The notes under the pieces are model-generated. The model was not told where the DNA came from. It did no database searches and was given only the letters and a program-made list of their open reading frames with translations. Below, piece after piece: positions 47,667 through 60,686 of a stretch of DNA of 64,000 bases. The DNA is taken from contig NC_064771.1 in NCBI RefSeq assembly GCF_011397635.1, positions 17,175,379 to 17,239,378 on the forward strand, read 5' to 3'. How positions within the stretch are numbered: the stretch's first letter is position 1; each line of letters starts with the position of its first letter. The stretch comes from Epinephelus fuscoguttatus (Eukaryota > Chordata > Actinopteri > Perciformes > Serranidae). Both the position numbers and the translations under genes were made by a program.

Positions 47667-50600
47667 ATGTCTGTGCTGCGCAGAGCTAAAACATGGGAAA
47701 TATCTGAATCAGAGGGAAGCGACGCTGAGACTAAACCTGATTTAAACCAAGATGAGAGCGGTCACATAACAATAGTCAGCACAGACTTTAAAGAGGACCA
47801 GAGTTCAGACTCAAAGTGCAAAACCCTGCCATCGTCACCCACAAAAACCGAGCCCAGTAAAACTTGTGCTCTGTCACCGCCGCGACCAGAGGGACGTGGC
47901 ACACCGAGCCCTGCGAGAAAACGCCGCACGAAAGAGGAGATAGAGGCGGACAGACAGGCAGCCAGGGAGAGGAAGGAGGCGAGAGACAGGCAGAGAGCAG
48001 CCAGAGCCCGGGAGAAGGAGGAGAAGAGGCAGGAGCAGCAGAAGAGGAGAGAGGCTGCGGAGAACCTGAAGAGTCTCCGACCGGAGAACTGCCTCAGGTG
48101 TCTGACTGTCTGCATAGATCCAGGTACACTGTGCTGCCTTCAGAGGCGGTCGGAAAAAATATGCATAGCTTTTATAATTCATGCTGCAAAATAAATAAAT
48201 GAAATTAAAAAAAATAATGACATGACAATTAAATAAAGTAAAACAAATAAGTAATAAAAATTAAAACATTGAAACAAATAAAAAAAATAATAATTAGATT
48301 TTGAATAGATATTTTAATTTTAAGAAATAAAATGCTCATATTTTTCCATTGTTTTTAATGTTATCAAAGTAGAAGAAGTACCAAACATGCTGGAAGGCAG
48401 TCAGTTTTTAACTAATATTGAATGTAATGGGGAAAATGTGCTTTATTATTTGGGTTTCTCATGTTATATTTGTATCCTAATAAAATAAAGTGCCCTTTAT
48501 TTCACTCTATAGTCATCTAGTTTTGAATTATTTCTGTGAGTGCTGTTTAACCTCTGTAAATATCGGTACAAATGATGTAACAATGACTCATAAAGCTGTT
48601 GAAATATGCAAAGCTACTAAATAGGGGTGGGAATCACCAGAGGACCTCCGTTACAATATTATCACGATTTCAAATATTTTGCGATATGCTGAGTATTGCC
48701 ATAAAGTATATTGTGATTTATTGCCTTTTCTCAAGTGTAAAATATGTCCCCAAAAGACAACTTTGTCAACATCTGTTTTGTCAAATAAAATAAAGTTTTC
48801 AGTCTGTTCATCTCACCTCAGCCATTTTTTGCAGCAGAAAAAATTCTAGTAGGTTACCTGATTTTTAATTTGTATTTGTAATATTAATCATTTATATAAT
48901 AAAAAAAAAATCGCTACTTGGCACTGTGTGATGATACGATATTGCCACACAAAAATATTACGATACTTTGCTGTATCAATATTTTCCCCCGCCTCTACTA
49001 ATAAATCGCTCAAAATTTTAGACAGTATTGGAATTTCTAACTTGGATACAATACCTTGAAAAATATCAATAGGCCATTCAATACCATTTTCAATACCACA
49101 GGGGAAACTGACATTTAGGGCATACAATTTAATATACTTACTAAAAGATAAATACAGCTAGGCTATAACATGACAACAATGACTTTTCTTTTTTTGGTCA
49201 GGAACAACGAACAGTAGAACGACTGTATTAAACAACAGTTAGAGAAGCAAGAAAGCAGTGTATTGATGCTGTGGAAAATGAGTATTGAAACTGTGTCAAA
49301 TATTCAGAATTGATATGCATCAATAAATAAATATAAGGCAATGACAATTTGTGTTTTAAACCTACAAGCTTCAGTGTGTGAGCCAACAAGGACCACTTAA
49401 AGGCATCATCTGACCGGGGTGTGACTTCTACAGAGAGGAGAGTAAGCTGAAATGCTGCATACGTTCATCTGTATGCCTGTGTGTGCTTTCCTCCAGCTCT
49501 TCTACAACAGGATGGCTCAGACATTTTGTTGGACGCCCTGGCTGCCTTTGAGTGGAGGTTTAGCATCGAGACCCAGCAGCTCCCATGCAGCATCACCTGG
49601 ACCAGAGATTTACCTCAGGTAGGCACCTCAGGTCTAATTTGGGGATATTAATGGGGATATTTTGGCAGTGTTTCTACTTTAATATTCTTACTTGTTCTAC
49701 TTTCTCCAATGGGGTCATTACTGTTTTGTCTTTAGCAGGGAGAAGATGGCAAGGGCTCGGTGGAGGAGGAGCAAGTGGTTCTGGTGCTGAGTCTGACGGA
49801 CTTCATGGACACAGTGATCTCTGTGAAGAAAGTAAGCAATCTCTTAAGTTGTAATAAAGTCATTTTGATGGCAGCCCACAGTATGGCCCTACTCCATGTT
49901 GTTTTGTTGCCACTGCAGATGCTAGACAGTGAGGAGGAGGAGACAGGTGCGGGGTCTTTCCTTAGTCCAATTTTGGAGTGTCTCAACCGGGATGCCAAGA
50001 AGGTGGTCACTCTGTTAGTGACAGACTCTCAGCCAGATTACAGGTCAGTGAACGTGTCCATGAGTGTGGCCTCTGACAGACAGATACTCTCAGTTACTTT
50101 CTTATACTAACTGTGTGTTGGCTTTCATGTACGTTCTGACCTGACGTAATGGTTAACTTACCAACAGGATGGATGCTTGTGGTGTGCATTTACTGGATGA
50201 GACACTACAATCCAAACTGGGAATGGAGAATGTGGACATTGAGGAGGTCAGTTTACTTTGAATCGGAGGATTAGTCAACATTTTTGTGTTCTTTCTGCAG
50301 ATGTTTTGCAGCTCAGTTGTATGTTTCAAAAGGTTTGAAGGTAACAGATATCTAAACACTGTATATACTTGACATATACACATCCCTGTACACTTGGTAG
50401 ATGAGCTGAGGTTTAGGTTTTAACTAATCAAGTTAAGTACATAAGATAAGGGTTTTTGTTAAATTGTCTCCATGTCTCTCCAGGTTCTTGTGTACCTGCA
50501 GCTCTGCAAGAATATCTCTCTGGTCTTCCTGAATGACTGGCAGGAGATCACTAACCATGTGTGTGGTGTCACCAAGGCCTTATCAAAACGTCCTTTCAAG

Positions 50601-52700
50601 TACGCAGGCACTCTGCACGACGTGATTTTGCCAAATAGGACAAATATGACAATTCAAAACTATTTTCTTGCAGTGATTGCAGTGTTGGTGTTGATCCAGA
50701 ACTATCGTCATCATTTTTATTCTGCATAATTAATGAATAAAGGGACATCATTGCCATGTTGATCCAGGACCATCACTGCTATGTTGATGTCAACATAAAG
50801 AAGTTATCTAGAATCAGCGTTTTGATAATGATGATGGTGGTCCTGGATAAACCCAACCAAATCTATCCAGGATCATGATGAAAAATATAAAGGAAAATTT
50901 GTTAATTGCAGGAATTTACAACTGAAAAATGCTATCATCTATATTCTTTGTTAGTGAACAGTTTACTTGTTAGTATAGCCTACCTACTGTACTTAGCAAG
51001 CTAGCTTGCTAATATGCTCGTCTATTGGCAGGTTTACTCATTAGCATAGCCTACCGACATAGCAAGCTAACTCGCAAACATTCTTGTCTGTTGGCGAGTT
51101 TACTTGTTAGCATTGGATACCTACTTAGCTAGCTAACTCGCTAACATTCTTGTCTGTTGGGATGTTCAGTTGTTAGCATAGCCAATCTAGTCAGCAAGCT
51201 AACTTGCTAACATTCTTGTCTGTTGGCAGATTTACTTGTTAGCAAAGCATACCTAATTAGCAAGCTAACTCGCTAATATTCTTGTCTGTTGGCAAGTTTG
51301 CTCATTAGCATAGCCTTCCTACATAGCATGCTAATTTGCAAACATTCTTGTCTGTTGGCAAGTTTACATGTTAGCATAGCATTCCTACTTAGCAAGCTGG
51401 CTTGCTAGTGTTCTTGTTCATTGGCAAGTTTACTCATTAACTTAGCCTACCTACTTGGCAAGCTAACTCACTAACATCCTTGTCTGCAAGTTTCCTTGTT
51501 AGCAAAGCATACCTACTTGGCAAGCTTGCTCGCAAATATTCTTGTCTGTTGGCAAGTTTACTCATTAGCATAGCCAGCCTAGTTAGCAAGCTCATTTGCG
51601 AACAGTTTCGTCTGTTGGCATTGCATACCTACTTAGCAAGCTAGGTCGCTAATATTCTTGTAGGTTGGCAGGGTTACCTATTAGCATAGCCAACCTAGTT
51701 AGCAAGCTAACTTGCTAACATTCTTGTCTGTTGGCAAATTTACTTGTTTGCAAAGCACACTTACTTAGCAAGCGAGCTCGCTGATATTCTTGTCTGTTGG
51801 CAAGTTTGCTCATAAACATAGCCTACCTACTTGGCAAGCTGACTCACTAACATTCTTGTCTGTTGGCAGATTTACTTGTTACCATAGCCGACCTAGTTAG
51901 CAAGCTAACTCGCTAACCCTGCAGTAGCTTTCAAGGTTTTTGTTCAGTGTTACTGAGGATTTTGTTCAATTGTTTTAACTTCCTTTTGGAAAACTTAGTT
52001 TAGCTCTGAAGAGGCACAAAGGAATTTTGAAAGAGGCAAAAGGGTGCAGTACACTGATGATGTCAGAGGGCTGCGATTGGTTGATTGCAATGTTGGTCTA
52101 GGAACGCAGTGTGGGATGTTGATCCAGGAGCACGTCCTACTTGACACTCTAGTCATTGACACATTATTAACAGACAAGGTATATATTTACCTGACTAATC
52201 TTACCTCACTTATAAGATGTCCTTCCATGTCCTTCCAGACTGCTAACGGAGCGAGCAGAGCTGCCCTTCTGCGTGGACGGTTCATGGGCCAGTGGGGTTC
52301 GTGTAGAGCGGGACGGCTCAGGGCTGATCCAGGTCTGGAGCAGGCAGATCCAGCAGCTGAACAGAGTCAGCCCTGCTGTGGCCTCCACTGTGACAGCAGC
52401 CTATCCGTCTCCTCAGTTACTGCTGCAGGTACACCTGAGTGCACTTCAGTAGAGCTCAGTGCACAGAGGATGGTGTTGCTGTTTTATTACTTAAAAAAGA
52501 CATACTTTTTAGGAGGTATAAAAACCATTTCTTTCATTTTTTAGGCGTACCAGAGCTTGGAGTCAGAGGAGGCCAGAAAGGGGCTGCTGGCTGGTCTCTT
52601 GGTGAAAAGCGGAGGTAAAGAGAGACGTATAGGACCGGAGTTATCAGCAAGAGTTTACCGCTGCCTCACAGCCCAGAACCCCCAGCTGGTCCTGGACTGA
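47667..52700 (+). CDS. eme2: Structure-specific endonuclease subunit EME2, 8 exons
   Basis: Non-catalytic partner of MUS81, acting on branched DNA at stalled forks and in recombination (known for the family). Exons: 47667-48123, 49497-49618, 49736-49831, 49919-50043, 50168-50246, 50484-50599, 52239-52428, 52545-52700 (TGA). Phases close to 1341 nt, or 446 aa (human 379). Residues 1-75 are acidic and Ser-rich. Residues 83-135 form a long charged helix ([20 protein letters not shown]-like). The XPF-type fold follows ([42 protein letters not shown]). The C-terminus is helix-hairpin-helix-like ([28 protein letters not shown]). No intact ERKxxxD nuclease motif is seen, as expected for an EME subunit. 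I preferred EME2 over EME1 because of length and because spsb3 and nubp2 follow. The start is the first Met of the open frame. Confidence 0.92.
48622..48997. mobile_element. hAT-type MITE, family C, in eme2 intron 1
   Basis: The terminal repeats taggggtggg and cccccgcctcta face each other. The flanking 8-mers ctactaaa and ctaataaa match at 7 of 8. The interior carries cgatattgcca, cgatactttgctgtatcaat and tattgcgat-like text in both orientations, typical of this fish repeat type. It is 376 bp with no coding frame. Confidence 0.72.
50935..51915. repeat. Minisatellite of about 66-bp units in eme2 intron 6
   Basis: Roughly 14-15 imperfect copies of a unit containing attcttgtctgttggcaag, ttactcattagcatagccta and cctacttagcaagctaactc. 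Unit starts read at 51081, 51146, 51212, 51278, 51344 and 51410 give spacings of 65-66 bp. Units differ from each other by scattered substitutions, so the array is not freshly homogenised. It occupies most of the 1.6-kb intron between exons 6 and 7. Confidence 0.92.
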
Positions 52701-52907
52701 TCTTTTCACTTAAGAACGACATGGACAGACGTCAGCCAGGATTAATCTGGTTTCTGATGACACTTTGTCACCACTTGGCTGCTAATGTGTTAATGTTGAT
52801 GTTTACAAGCTAAAAATATTACTTAGATATCATGTTCACTCCCCAGTAAAGCACTATTTATACTCATCTGAACTTTAACTGATTGTAAGGATTAAGTAAA
52901 TAATGAT

Positions 52908-52913
52908 AATAAA
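52908..52913 (+). terminator. Poly(A) signal of eme2
   Basis: AATAAA lies 208 bases past the eme2 stop codon, inside an AT-rich stretch. It is the natural cleavage signal for this gene and points toward the oppositely transcribed spsb3. Confidence 0.6.
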
Positions 52914-53019
52914 TAATAATGATGATGTATTATTTTGATACAATATTATGTTTATGTATGAATGTTTATGTGTGAAATAGCCTATAAAGATGAGCTGCAA
53001 CAGAGCTTGTCATTTTTCT

Positions 53020-53025
53020 TTTATT
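53020..53025 (-). terminator. Poly(A) signal of spsb3
   Basis: AATAAA on the minus strand, about 580 bases past the spsb3 stop. Together with the eme2 signal at 52908 it leaves only about 0.1 kb between the two convergent transcription units. Confidence 0.5.
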
Positions 53026-53604
53026 TTAGAGAATTTCCTGAGTAAGAAAGTTCATAAACAAACTGTAAATACAAAAACAAATCCTCTTATAAAGCAAGAA
53101 CACAACCATTGTTGATGTTCAAGCCAAAGGATGATTACAAAACACATTTACAAAAAGTGATTTCCAAAGTATCAAAAGAGCAACTCCTTTCCCCCTGGAG
53201 TCTATCCCTGAGAATAACAAGTTTACACTGTAACACGTTTTCCAAGTTTTTGTTAGTTTTTTTTTTCTGTCAGAGTCTTATCTGGCAAACATCAAGCCCT
53301 CCAAAGACAGTGTTAACACCAAGATAGAAATTGGCTAAAACAAGAATGAATGACCTCGATGTCTTTCTAAAATCTCAACTTCATTACATGTCTCACTCAT
53401 TCCCTTCTCCCCATTCCCTGACAAAGTTGTCACAAACTTGTTAAATAAAAAAAGAGATGTAACAATCCACTCAAAATGTAGATTAAGAAATATTGGCTAA
53501 AAGATGAGACTGCTCTTATCTCCGTGATTTCCAACAGGAGATGTCGATGGCAATGGTAGAATAGCTTTGTGCCAAACACTTACAGATACGTTTTTGACTA
53601 CTCG

Positions 53605-56600
53605 TCATGTCCATCGGCATCTCTTGCATTGGTAATCCTCCGGTTCGGAGCAGCAGCTGTCGTAGTCGCTGCTGGGAGGAGTTGGAGAGCAGTGGCAAGT
53701 GCAAGGTTGATTTTGAGGTAACGTTTGACAGGGGCACTGATGCGGGACTGTGTCCAGTAATGGGCTGGTGCAGGGGCTCGGGGAGGCACAGGCACTCAGG
53801 GTGGAGACTGGGCTCGGGATGGGGCTGGGGCTGGAAGGCAGGCTCATCTCCTCGTGGAAGTCCTCAGGCAAGTCCTCGGGCTGCTCCGAGGCCTCAGGGT
53901 TGCTGCTGAGGGTGAAGACCCAGCCTAGCTGTATTTGGAGGAGGTTGCGCAGGCCTGGGGGCAGCTCCACAGCGTCAAGTACATCGGGGCAGTGGGGCGA
54001 CATTTGGCGGAGCTGGGCACAGCAAATGTACTGCAGGGAGGTGGGTGTGTAGCAGGCACGGATAACCTTCATACTGCTTTTAGCTGCTGTGGAGCACACC
54101 ATGGGGTAGAACTTCTTGTTCTGCAGCCGTGTGGCAGCAACACCTGTTGGAACAGGAGAGGATGAAAACATGTCAGGAGAGTCACAACTAAAATGCTGTT
54201 TTGCTTGACCTGTCTGAATTAAAGAGAAACCCCCACCTATGCAGTGCCGGTTCTTGTAGAAGGTCAGGGTGCCGTGCCAGGTGTCCAGGTGCACTCCTAT
54301 GATGGAGCCTTGGCCAAACCGAGAGGAGAACTTCACTTTGTCCCCTTTGTGCTGGAGGAGACCTTCAAACAGACATAAGGCAAGACACAGGAATTTATTT
54401 TTATCTTCTGTGGTGGAGGAAGTATGCAGTACTACTAACACTACACTGTAAAAATACTCAAAGTCATGCATTTAAAATCCTACTTATATAAAAAAAAATG
54501 TAAATGTACTTTTCATCACTGGTAGAAAGGTCCCATTCAATTCCACAGATCACTCTAATAAGTCATTGTATATTGTGATGCCTGTATTTGACTCTCTGAC
54601 CTGTGTAGGAGAGCCCCCAACTGTCTTCGTCATGACCCAGCAGGCTGCCAAAGCTGAATTTGAACTTCTCCAGGTTCACCTCTGAAGTCCCAATTCCCAC
54701 CATCTACACCGGCGACAGGGACAAAAAAGGATGAAAACAGGTTGTAGTTCTAGCTCCTCACTAAGATGATAGTTTGCAATGCTTCTAAATATTCAAACAG
54801 AGATTCAGAAGCATCTTCAGGCTGCTGCTAATACATCTTTGGTATTATTTGAGGGACTGCTACCCACCATATCGGTTCCATAGACGGGAGAGGTCATCTT
54901 GACTTCCCAGAAGTGTTGGCCGTCTGTAAGCTCCTTGGTGCCACGGATGGCAGCCGTGCCGCAGCTGTAGTCTGAGTGAAAGCTCACCTTCCTGTTGTCG
55001 CAGCTTAGGAAGGCTCCGGAAGACTTGAAGTGCTCATCCCACGCCCAGTCAAAACCTGTGAAAACAAACACATGAACATCTAAAGAAGCTGGTTTCATAC
55101 TTTGTTAACTGAAATATCTGAACAACTATTGGAAGGATTAGAATATGTAGTTATATGCCACTAAAGACAATTATTAAAATACTGTAAAAGCCTTGGATTG
55201 GTCTGCCCAGCTTCAACGCTACACTTGTGCCAATTTACAATGTTACCTGCTGTGTTCATATGGCCTATTACTGAATTCCTCAGCTTTTGCTCACCCTCAT
55301 CCTCCTCCCCACAGAGGCAGTCACTGCTGACCCCAAAGCCTGGGATGAGCTCTTCCTGCCGGTCACATTGGCAGAAAGACTCCCCTGTCACGGGCGCTGT
55401 GTTGGGCAAGGCCACCACCTCAGATACGGTCTGAGCACTCTCCAGGTAATCCACCTCAGACTCCACATCACTGATCTGGTTGACACAAACAGCACAAACA
55501 GTATCTTGTGAGTTCGTAGATGTGGCCATTGTCTAGAGACGTTGGCTTGGCAGCAGGGTAAGGAGTAAGGGATCCAGTGAAGAGAGCCGGAGGATGGTGT
55601 GCAACGTTTTCTAAACTCCACTTGAAGCCCTCTTCTAAAGAATAATGTTTTGGTAGCAGCAAGAAAACCGTAAAGAGCCTGGACGGAACAGTCACAACCT
55701 TGCTATCTTACACTCGACAGTCCAAAGAGCCAAATGAGAGCCACATTTCAAAGACTCAAGGAAATAGCCTTGTCATGGTTCCTATTGGTTACAGAAGCCA
55801 TGTGTGCTAGAAAGTAAAATTAGACCCCTTCCAAAAATACTGAGCCTCCTTTCCTTGCCTTTGGAGATCTCAGCATGCCTCACACACAGCCATTTCAGAC
55901 AGGGGACAGTCCCAGTGGAAAACTACTGGTACTCAGGTAGAACGAATTATCTGTCTGTTCTGAAAGTGGTGCCCCAGAAACTTTTCATAAGGGTGGCCAG
56001 ATGGGGCCTCTGAAAATCTTGGGGTAGCACACCAAAACTAAAAGCTGTAACTGATATTTAGGAATTTGCTGATGCTGTTGAAGTATATAAACTAGTTAAA
56101 ATCTATGTCAATATGGAGAGGTGAGGAACAGCATACTGATATACTTCGGTTTCTTATTTTACAGACTAATATCAGTACAGTTAACATTTTGAGTTCCACA
56201 ACTATCCTGTTTTAATGTGTGATGTATCCATACATGAAATACGAATCATTGATCTTCAAATAGGCTGGTTGTTGCTTTCTTAAAAAGACAAATATACAGC
56301 TTTAATTTGAAGGAGTACATTGAATGTAAGGAACAAACCATTTACTGGGAGCAAGCCTTCTCAAGTTTAGAGGAGACTCATGAGTACCCATAGAACCCAT
56401 CTTGATTCAGATATCATGTAATAAGAGTTAAAGGGACCCCTTTGAAAATGGATGTGCCAGATGTTCCTTTGCCAAAATTTAGCCTTACTTTGGAGCATTA
56501 TTTAGCCCACTTCCTGACAAGCTATGCCAACATGGTAGGTACCAATGGCAAGGCAAGGCAAGGCAAGGCAAAGCAAGACAAATGTATTTAACCCAAAACT

Positions 56601-57558
56601 TCAATTAAAAGCTCAATTTTATCTATAAAGCCCATACAACATCCCTCTGTTCTTGGACCATCGCAGCAGATTGGGAAAAACTCTACCCCCCCCAGAAAAA
56701 CCCTTTAACAGAACAAAAAACTACCAAAGGTTGTCTAGTTTCACAACATACCAGTACCTTCATGCTAGCTTAAAAAATGAGCACACCACACCCTTTTAAA
56801 GACAGAAATATCAACCTCTGATTGTTTTTACTGAGGGGCAGCAATTGTATAAGGTGGACAATAGCCCCCTCCTGGCCCCCCTTGGGAGCACCACTGTGTT
56901 CTGATGACAAAAACTTTGGATTTCTCATCCTCTAACATAAAGCAAGTGATACTTGTAGCGTCTCTTTCTCCGGTCATACTGTCATGGAAACAATATTAAC
57001 TATAAAAGTATGTGACTGTCATCCTAAATAATAATATAATAGATGTATGAAGGTGTTTGATTCATCCATGGCCATGGGGAGGTATTTTGAAAGGCCTCAG
57101 AGTTTTTTACTGTTTGAGTGCAGGCAAGGAGGCTCAAAGGGTGTCTGAAGGTTAAGATACTATAAGATGAAGACCTTGTAGATGTTCAGACTCCAGTGTT
57201 AAACAGATCTGTATGACGGTTGAAATACACTATACAGTATAAGGCTGAATCGCTGTTGTATGTCTCAGTCTGTGTACGTCTTGTATTTAAACTTCTATTT
57301 TTAAGTAAACTCAGCTGAGGCTCATAAGTTTATTTCATTATTCATCAAGATGAAGACTGACAAGAGTACTTTTCCCCCTCCACACTTTGCTCTACTTTTG
57401 TTCTACTCCACAAACCCCTCAAGTCTCACCTGTGTTGTCGTCTGGCCCTCCCATTCCTCCCTGTCCGACAGCTGGATCACTGCCATGGCATCTGTCTCTT
57501 GCCGTTGTTCACTCCAGGCCAAATGCCTAGCCCGGCTGTTCCTGGCTCTTCTTAGCAT
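53605..57558 (-). CDS. spsb3: SPRY domain-containing SOCS box protein 3, 6 coding exons
   Basis: Substrate receptor of a Cullin-RING E3 ubiquitin ligase: the SPRY domain recruits targets and the SOCS box binds Elongin B/C (known for the family). Exons (minus strand): 57558-57430, 55475-55295, 55055-54868, 54703-54601, 54362-54237, 54143-53605. Phases close to 1266 nt, or 421 aa (human 355). The N-terminal [12 protein letters not shown] matches the human MARRPRNSRAWH. Then come [13 protein letters not shown] at about 104-265 ([77 protein letters not shown]) and the SOCS box at about 267-305 ([21 protein letters not shown]). A Pro/Ser/Cys-rich tail of more than 100 residues follows, ending CKRCRWT (human CRRT). 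The first exon sits 2 kb upstream of the second. Confidence 0.94.
56547..56571. repeat. (GGCAA)n short tandem repeat
   Basis: Five GGCAA units, followed by text (gggaaaaactctacccccc, agaaaaaccctttaacaga) that looks like a dispersed fish repeat. It lies in spsb3 intron 1. Confidence 0.75.
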
Positions 57559-60500
57559 GGCAGCTCTGTGGACAGCAGACCCGACACCTTTACGACCAGC
57601 TGGCACGTGCACAAAAGGCCACGTACTACTTTTCATGTATGTCAAGTAAGGTTAGTGTCAAACTCCTGGTTCAAGGCTTACTTGTTTTTTTGGGATCATA
57701 TTATTGTTGATACATACACATAGATTACAATAAGGAAAGATTACAGATTCAGCTGAGTATTAGTTTACCTGCAAAATGAGGTCTCATACTACTTTAAAAA
57801 ATATCCTAAACCAATGACAAAAGTATCTCATCTTAAGATGTTTGCATTTTTTAAGACTTTGAAGTAGTTTGACTGATAAAATGCAGGTTGGAATTTCCAA
57901 CTCTCACAAAGAAAGGTGTGAGGGTTCTAGGATTCTCAGCATGTTTTGACAATATCAAACAAACTTGCTGAACAACTGAAAATAGGTCAGTTAGAGTTGT
58001 GAGGAGCAAACAGTCACCCGAGGTTTCTCTATGTTCAAGTGCGTTAACCTAAATCACTCCTCTCGGTGTGAAGCTGCAAAATATTCCTCTGTGGAAACCT
58101 GTCTAGTCACATACAGACCTGATCTTCGTGCGCTTGTTCGCCTATTTCCATCCGTCCCATATGCTGCTGTTGGCAGCAGAAAGTGTTTCCATGCACTTCT
58201 TTAACCTTTAAACCCAACCCTCTGCTCTGTCTGTTTCCTAGCTTCCTGTATAGATAAGGTCACCTGACCCAGTGACTACAGTGTGTACCGATCATCAATC
58301 ACAGATTGTAATAGCCTTGTGTTTACACCGCTGCTAATATTGACTGTTCCTACATCAGTATGTGGCACTTGAATTCACAAGATAAGAAAGGTTTGGATGT
58401 AATGCTGCTAACAGTGAAGCTGTTGCAGCTGAAAAACAAACAAAAACATTATTAGCATTCTGCCTCTATCCAGTTTGTATTCATACAGCATGTAATGGCA
58501 CAAGTGTGATTCTAAGCTGAATATTTTTGCAAACGTCCCCCTTTATGGTTCCAGATTTATTGACCGAAAACAGAACTGATTATTGTGTTTGCTTTTTTTT
58601 TTTTTTTTTTTTTTTTAAAAATCGTATCTATGTTGAACTTCCACATCCAGTAACCATTACAATCAATTGCCTCAGTTGCAGTGTTTTGTTTTTCTGAAAA
58701 GGTTTTTCTGTTTACAGTTTCTGAGTTACAGAGTATAATTTTACATTATATTACAAGTGATATCCAAGGCTGGCTGGGGCCTCTCAACATTTCTTTTAAA
58801 ATAACACTTTTCAGTATTTTATTGGGGGTCAGGGGTGAAAAATGTCCCCAGATAATAAATACAATTATTATTGGTTAAAATGTTTTCATTTAAAGCTCAA
58901 ACAAGAATAAAATTGAATCCATGCTTCCTGAAAAATACAGTGCAATGTCAGTTTCTTATGGAAAAAAATATTGCTACAGACCATTGCAAAGTAGCACAAC
59001 ATGACATGAAATGGGAGAAAATTTGCTCCAGTGAAAAGTGGAAGTATATAGAATTATAATTACTCACTACCTGTCATATAAACTTAATTTACACATTTTT
59101 TTTTGCTAGTAATATTAACGAAATCATTTGAATTCCTGATTTGATCCTGCTAACTTTTATATGTCTTTTCTTTTATCCACTTGTTTTGCTTCATTTTTCT
59201 ATGTGAGACCATATTGTCATGTCATGTTGTGATCTGTGCTTTGTGTATTATTATTTGCCTGTAATTTAAAAAAAAAAAAAAAAGTATTATACATTTGTTC
59301 AACAAGAGTCGTCATTTACTAAACACTGTACCTGAACCTGATAGCATGTCTCGGTTAATGCCAGCACTGAACGCAGCAGCTGGTGACTGCTTTGCAAGCA
59401 GGTGCAGGAGATAACCGCCAGCAATTTAGATTAGTTAGTCTGCAGCAAGTCTCACTTTAATTGGGCTTTACCCTACATACTGTAAAAGCATCATCTGGAC
59501 AACACAGTCGAGAACGCAAACTACAGCACCTTTGTCAGCTAATGCTCTGACTGATATGATATGAATGCAGTTGCAGTGGGACTGTGACAGTGATGTTAAT
59601 AATTTGTATGCTTCAGATATTCAGTTACTGAAAGTCACACTGCTGTTCATGTCCTGTACAAGCTTTCTGTTCAGATACAACACGGGCACATGCTGTCCTT
59701 TGTCAGTGATCCACTTCAGAAAGCCTGTGTTTTCTGCACAGGGCAGTGCACTAACAGTATCAACAGTTCTCACTGCAAGTCTAATAACACCAGCTGAATG
59801 TCAAAGTCTAAGCACACACTGTATGTATGTTCAGTAATGCAGTATCTTTATCTTAAGACTCACAATGTAAACAGCATTTTGCTCTTACCTTGCAGCAGTC
59901 TTCCTATACACTGTCTTGCAGTGGCTCATTTGAACGTCACTGTGCCTCAATATATCCAACTGTGTGACAGGTGCAGTTTGCACTCTGTCCCACTTTGCAG
60001 CAGACTGGACGTAAACATTACTCTCCACGCCCTCACTGTGTGTGCTCATTGGATAAGCCTCGTGTGGGGGAGGAGTTTATGTTAATATATTACTTTTACC
60101 TTTGTATGGTAACTATATGAGTGATGATAACTGGCCTTTGTGCAAACATATGTGGTATGCTGACTTGATTAAACAAGGAGGGGAATGTTTAAAAGCAAAA
60201 GGAAGACAGAAAAGCACTGGTCCAGGTGACAGAAATTATTAGATATTCACAACACTTCAAACACTGTAGCTACTGTCAATTATTTTGTTGAAGCAGGGCC
60301 AACAAATCTTTAAAAAGTGAGTTATTTTAGCAGATTTTCGGAGTTGGGGATAATAAGATAAACAAGATAACGCTGTATGTGTCGACATATGAAGGCCTAT
60401 GTCAGGAGCCAGCTGTTTGCCTTTAGTACAGGTCGTTGTCATCTCGGTCAAGAGGCAAATACATGTAAAACATTTCACCAACACACAAAAAACTTGTTTT

Positions 60501-60686
60501 ACCATAAATTTTAAGCGTTTGTGTTGCCTCTGAATGCACCACGGCGCGCACCGGCAGCCGATTGGTGGCTTTGGAACGAGAGGCGGGACTTCTGTGTTGC
60601 ATGCACTGTGTGATTGGCTACACCATACGTGACGATTTACGGAAGTAGTTCAGCTTTCAACTGTGAGCATTCGAGAAATCCAAAAC
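57559..60686. other. Divergent intergenic stretch between spsb3 and nubp2
   Basis: 3.1 kb between the two start codons. No further coding exon was recognised. It contains long T and A runs (about 58590-58617, 59264-59283). The CpG-containing nubp2 promoter lies at its right end (60.53-60.68 kb). A noncoding first exon of spsb3 could lie here but is not visible. Confidence 0.45.
60561..60617 (+). promoter_or_regulatory. Two inverted CCAAT boxes in the nubp2 promoter
   Basis: ATTGG at 60561-60565 (in ccgattggtggc) and at 60613-60617 (in gtgattggctac) lie about 125 and 70 bases before the nubp2 ATG, in a locally GC-rich, CpG-containing stretch. The pair and the position are typical of NF-Y-driven TATA-less housekeeping promoters. 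No TATA box is evident. Confidence 0.5.

Noticed and set aside
47762-48182. Minus-strand and alternative plus-strand frames of 100-117 codons
   Set aside because: They are shadows of eme2 exon 1, whose codon-rich charged helix leaves other frames open.
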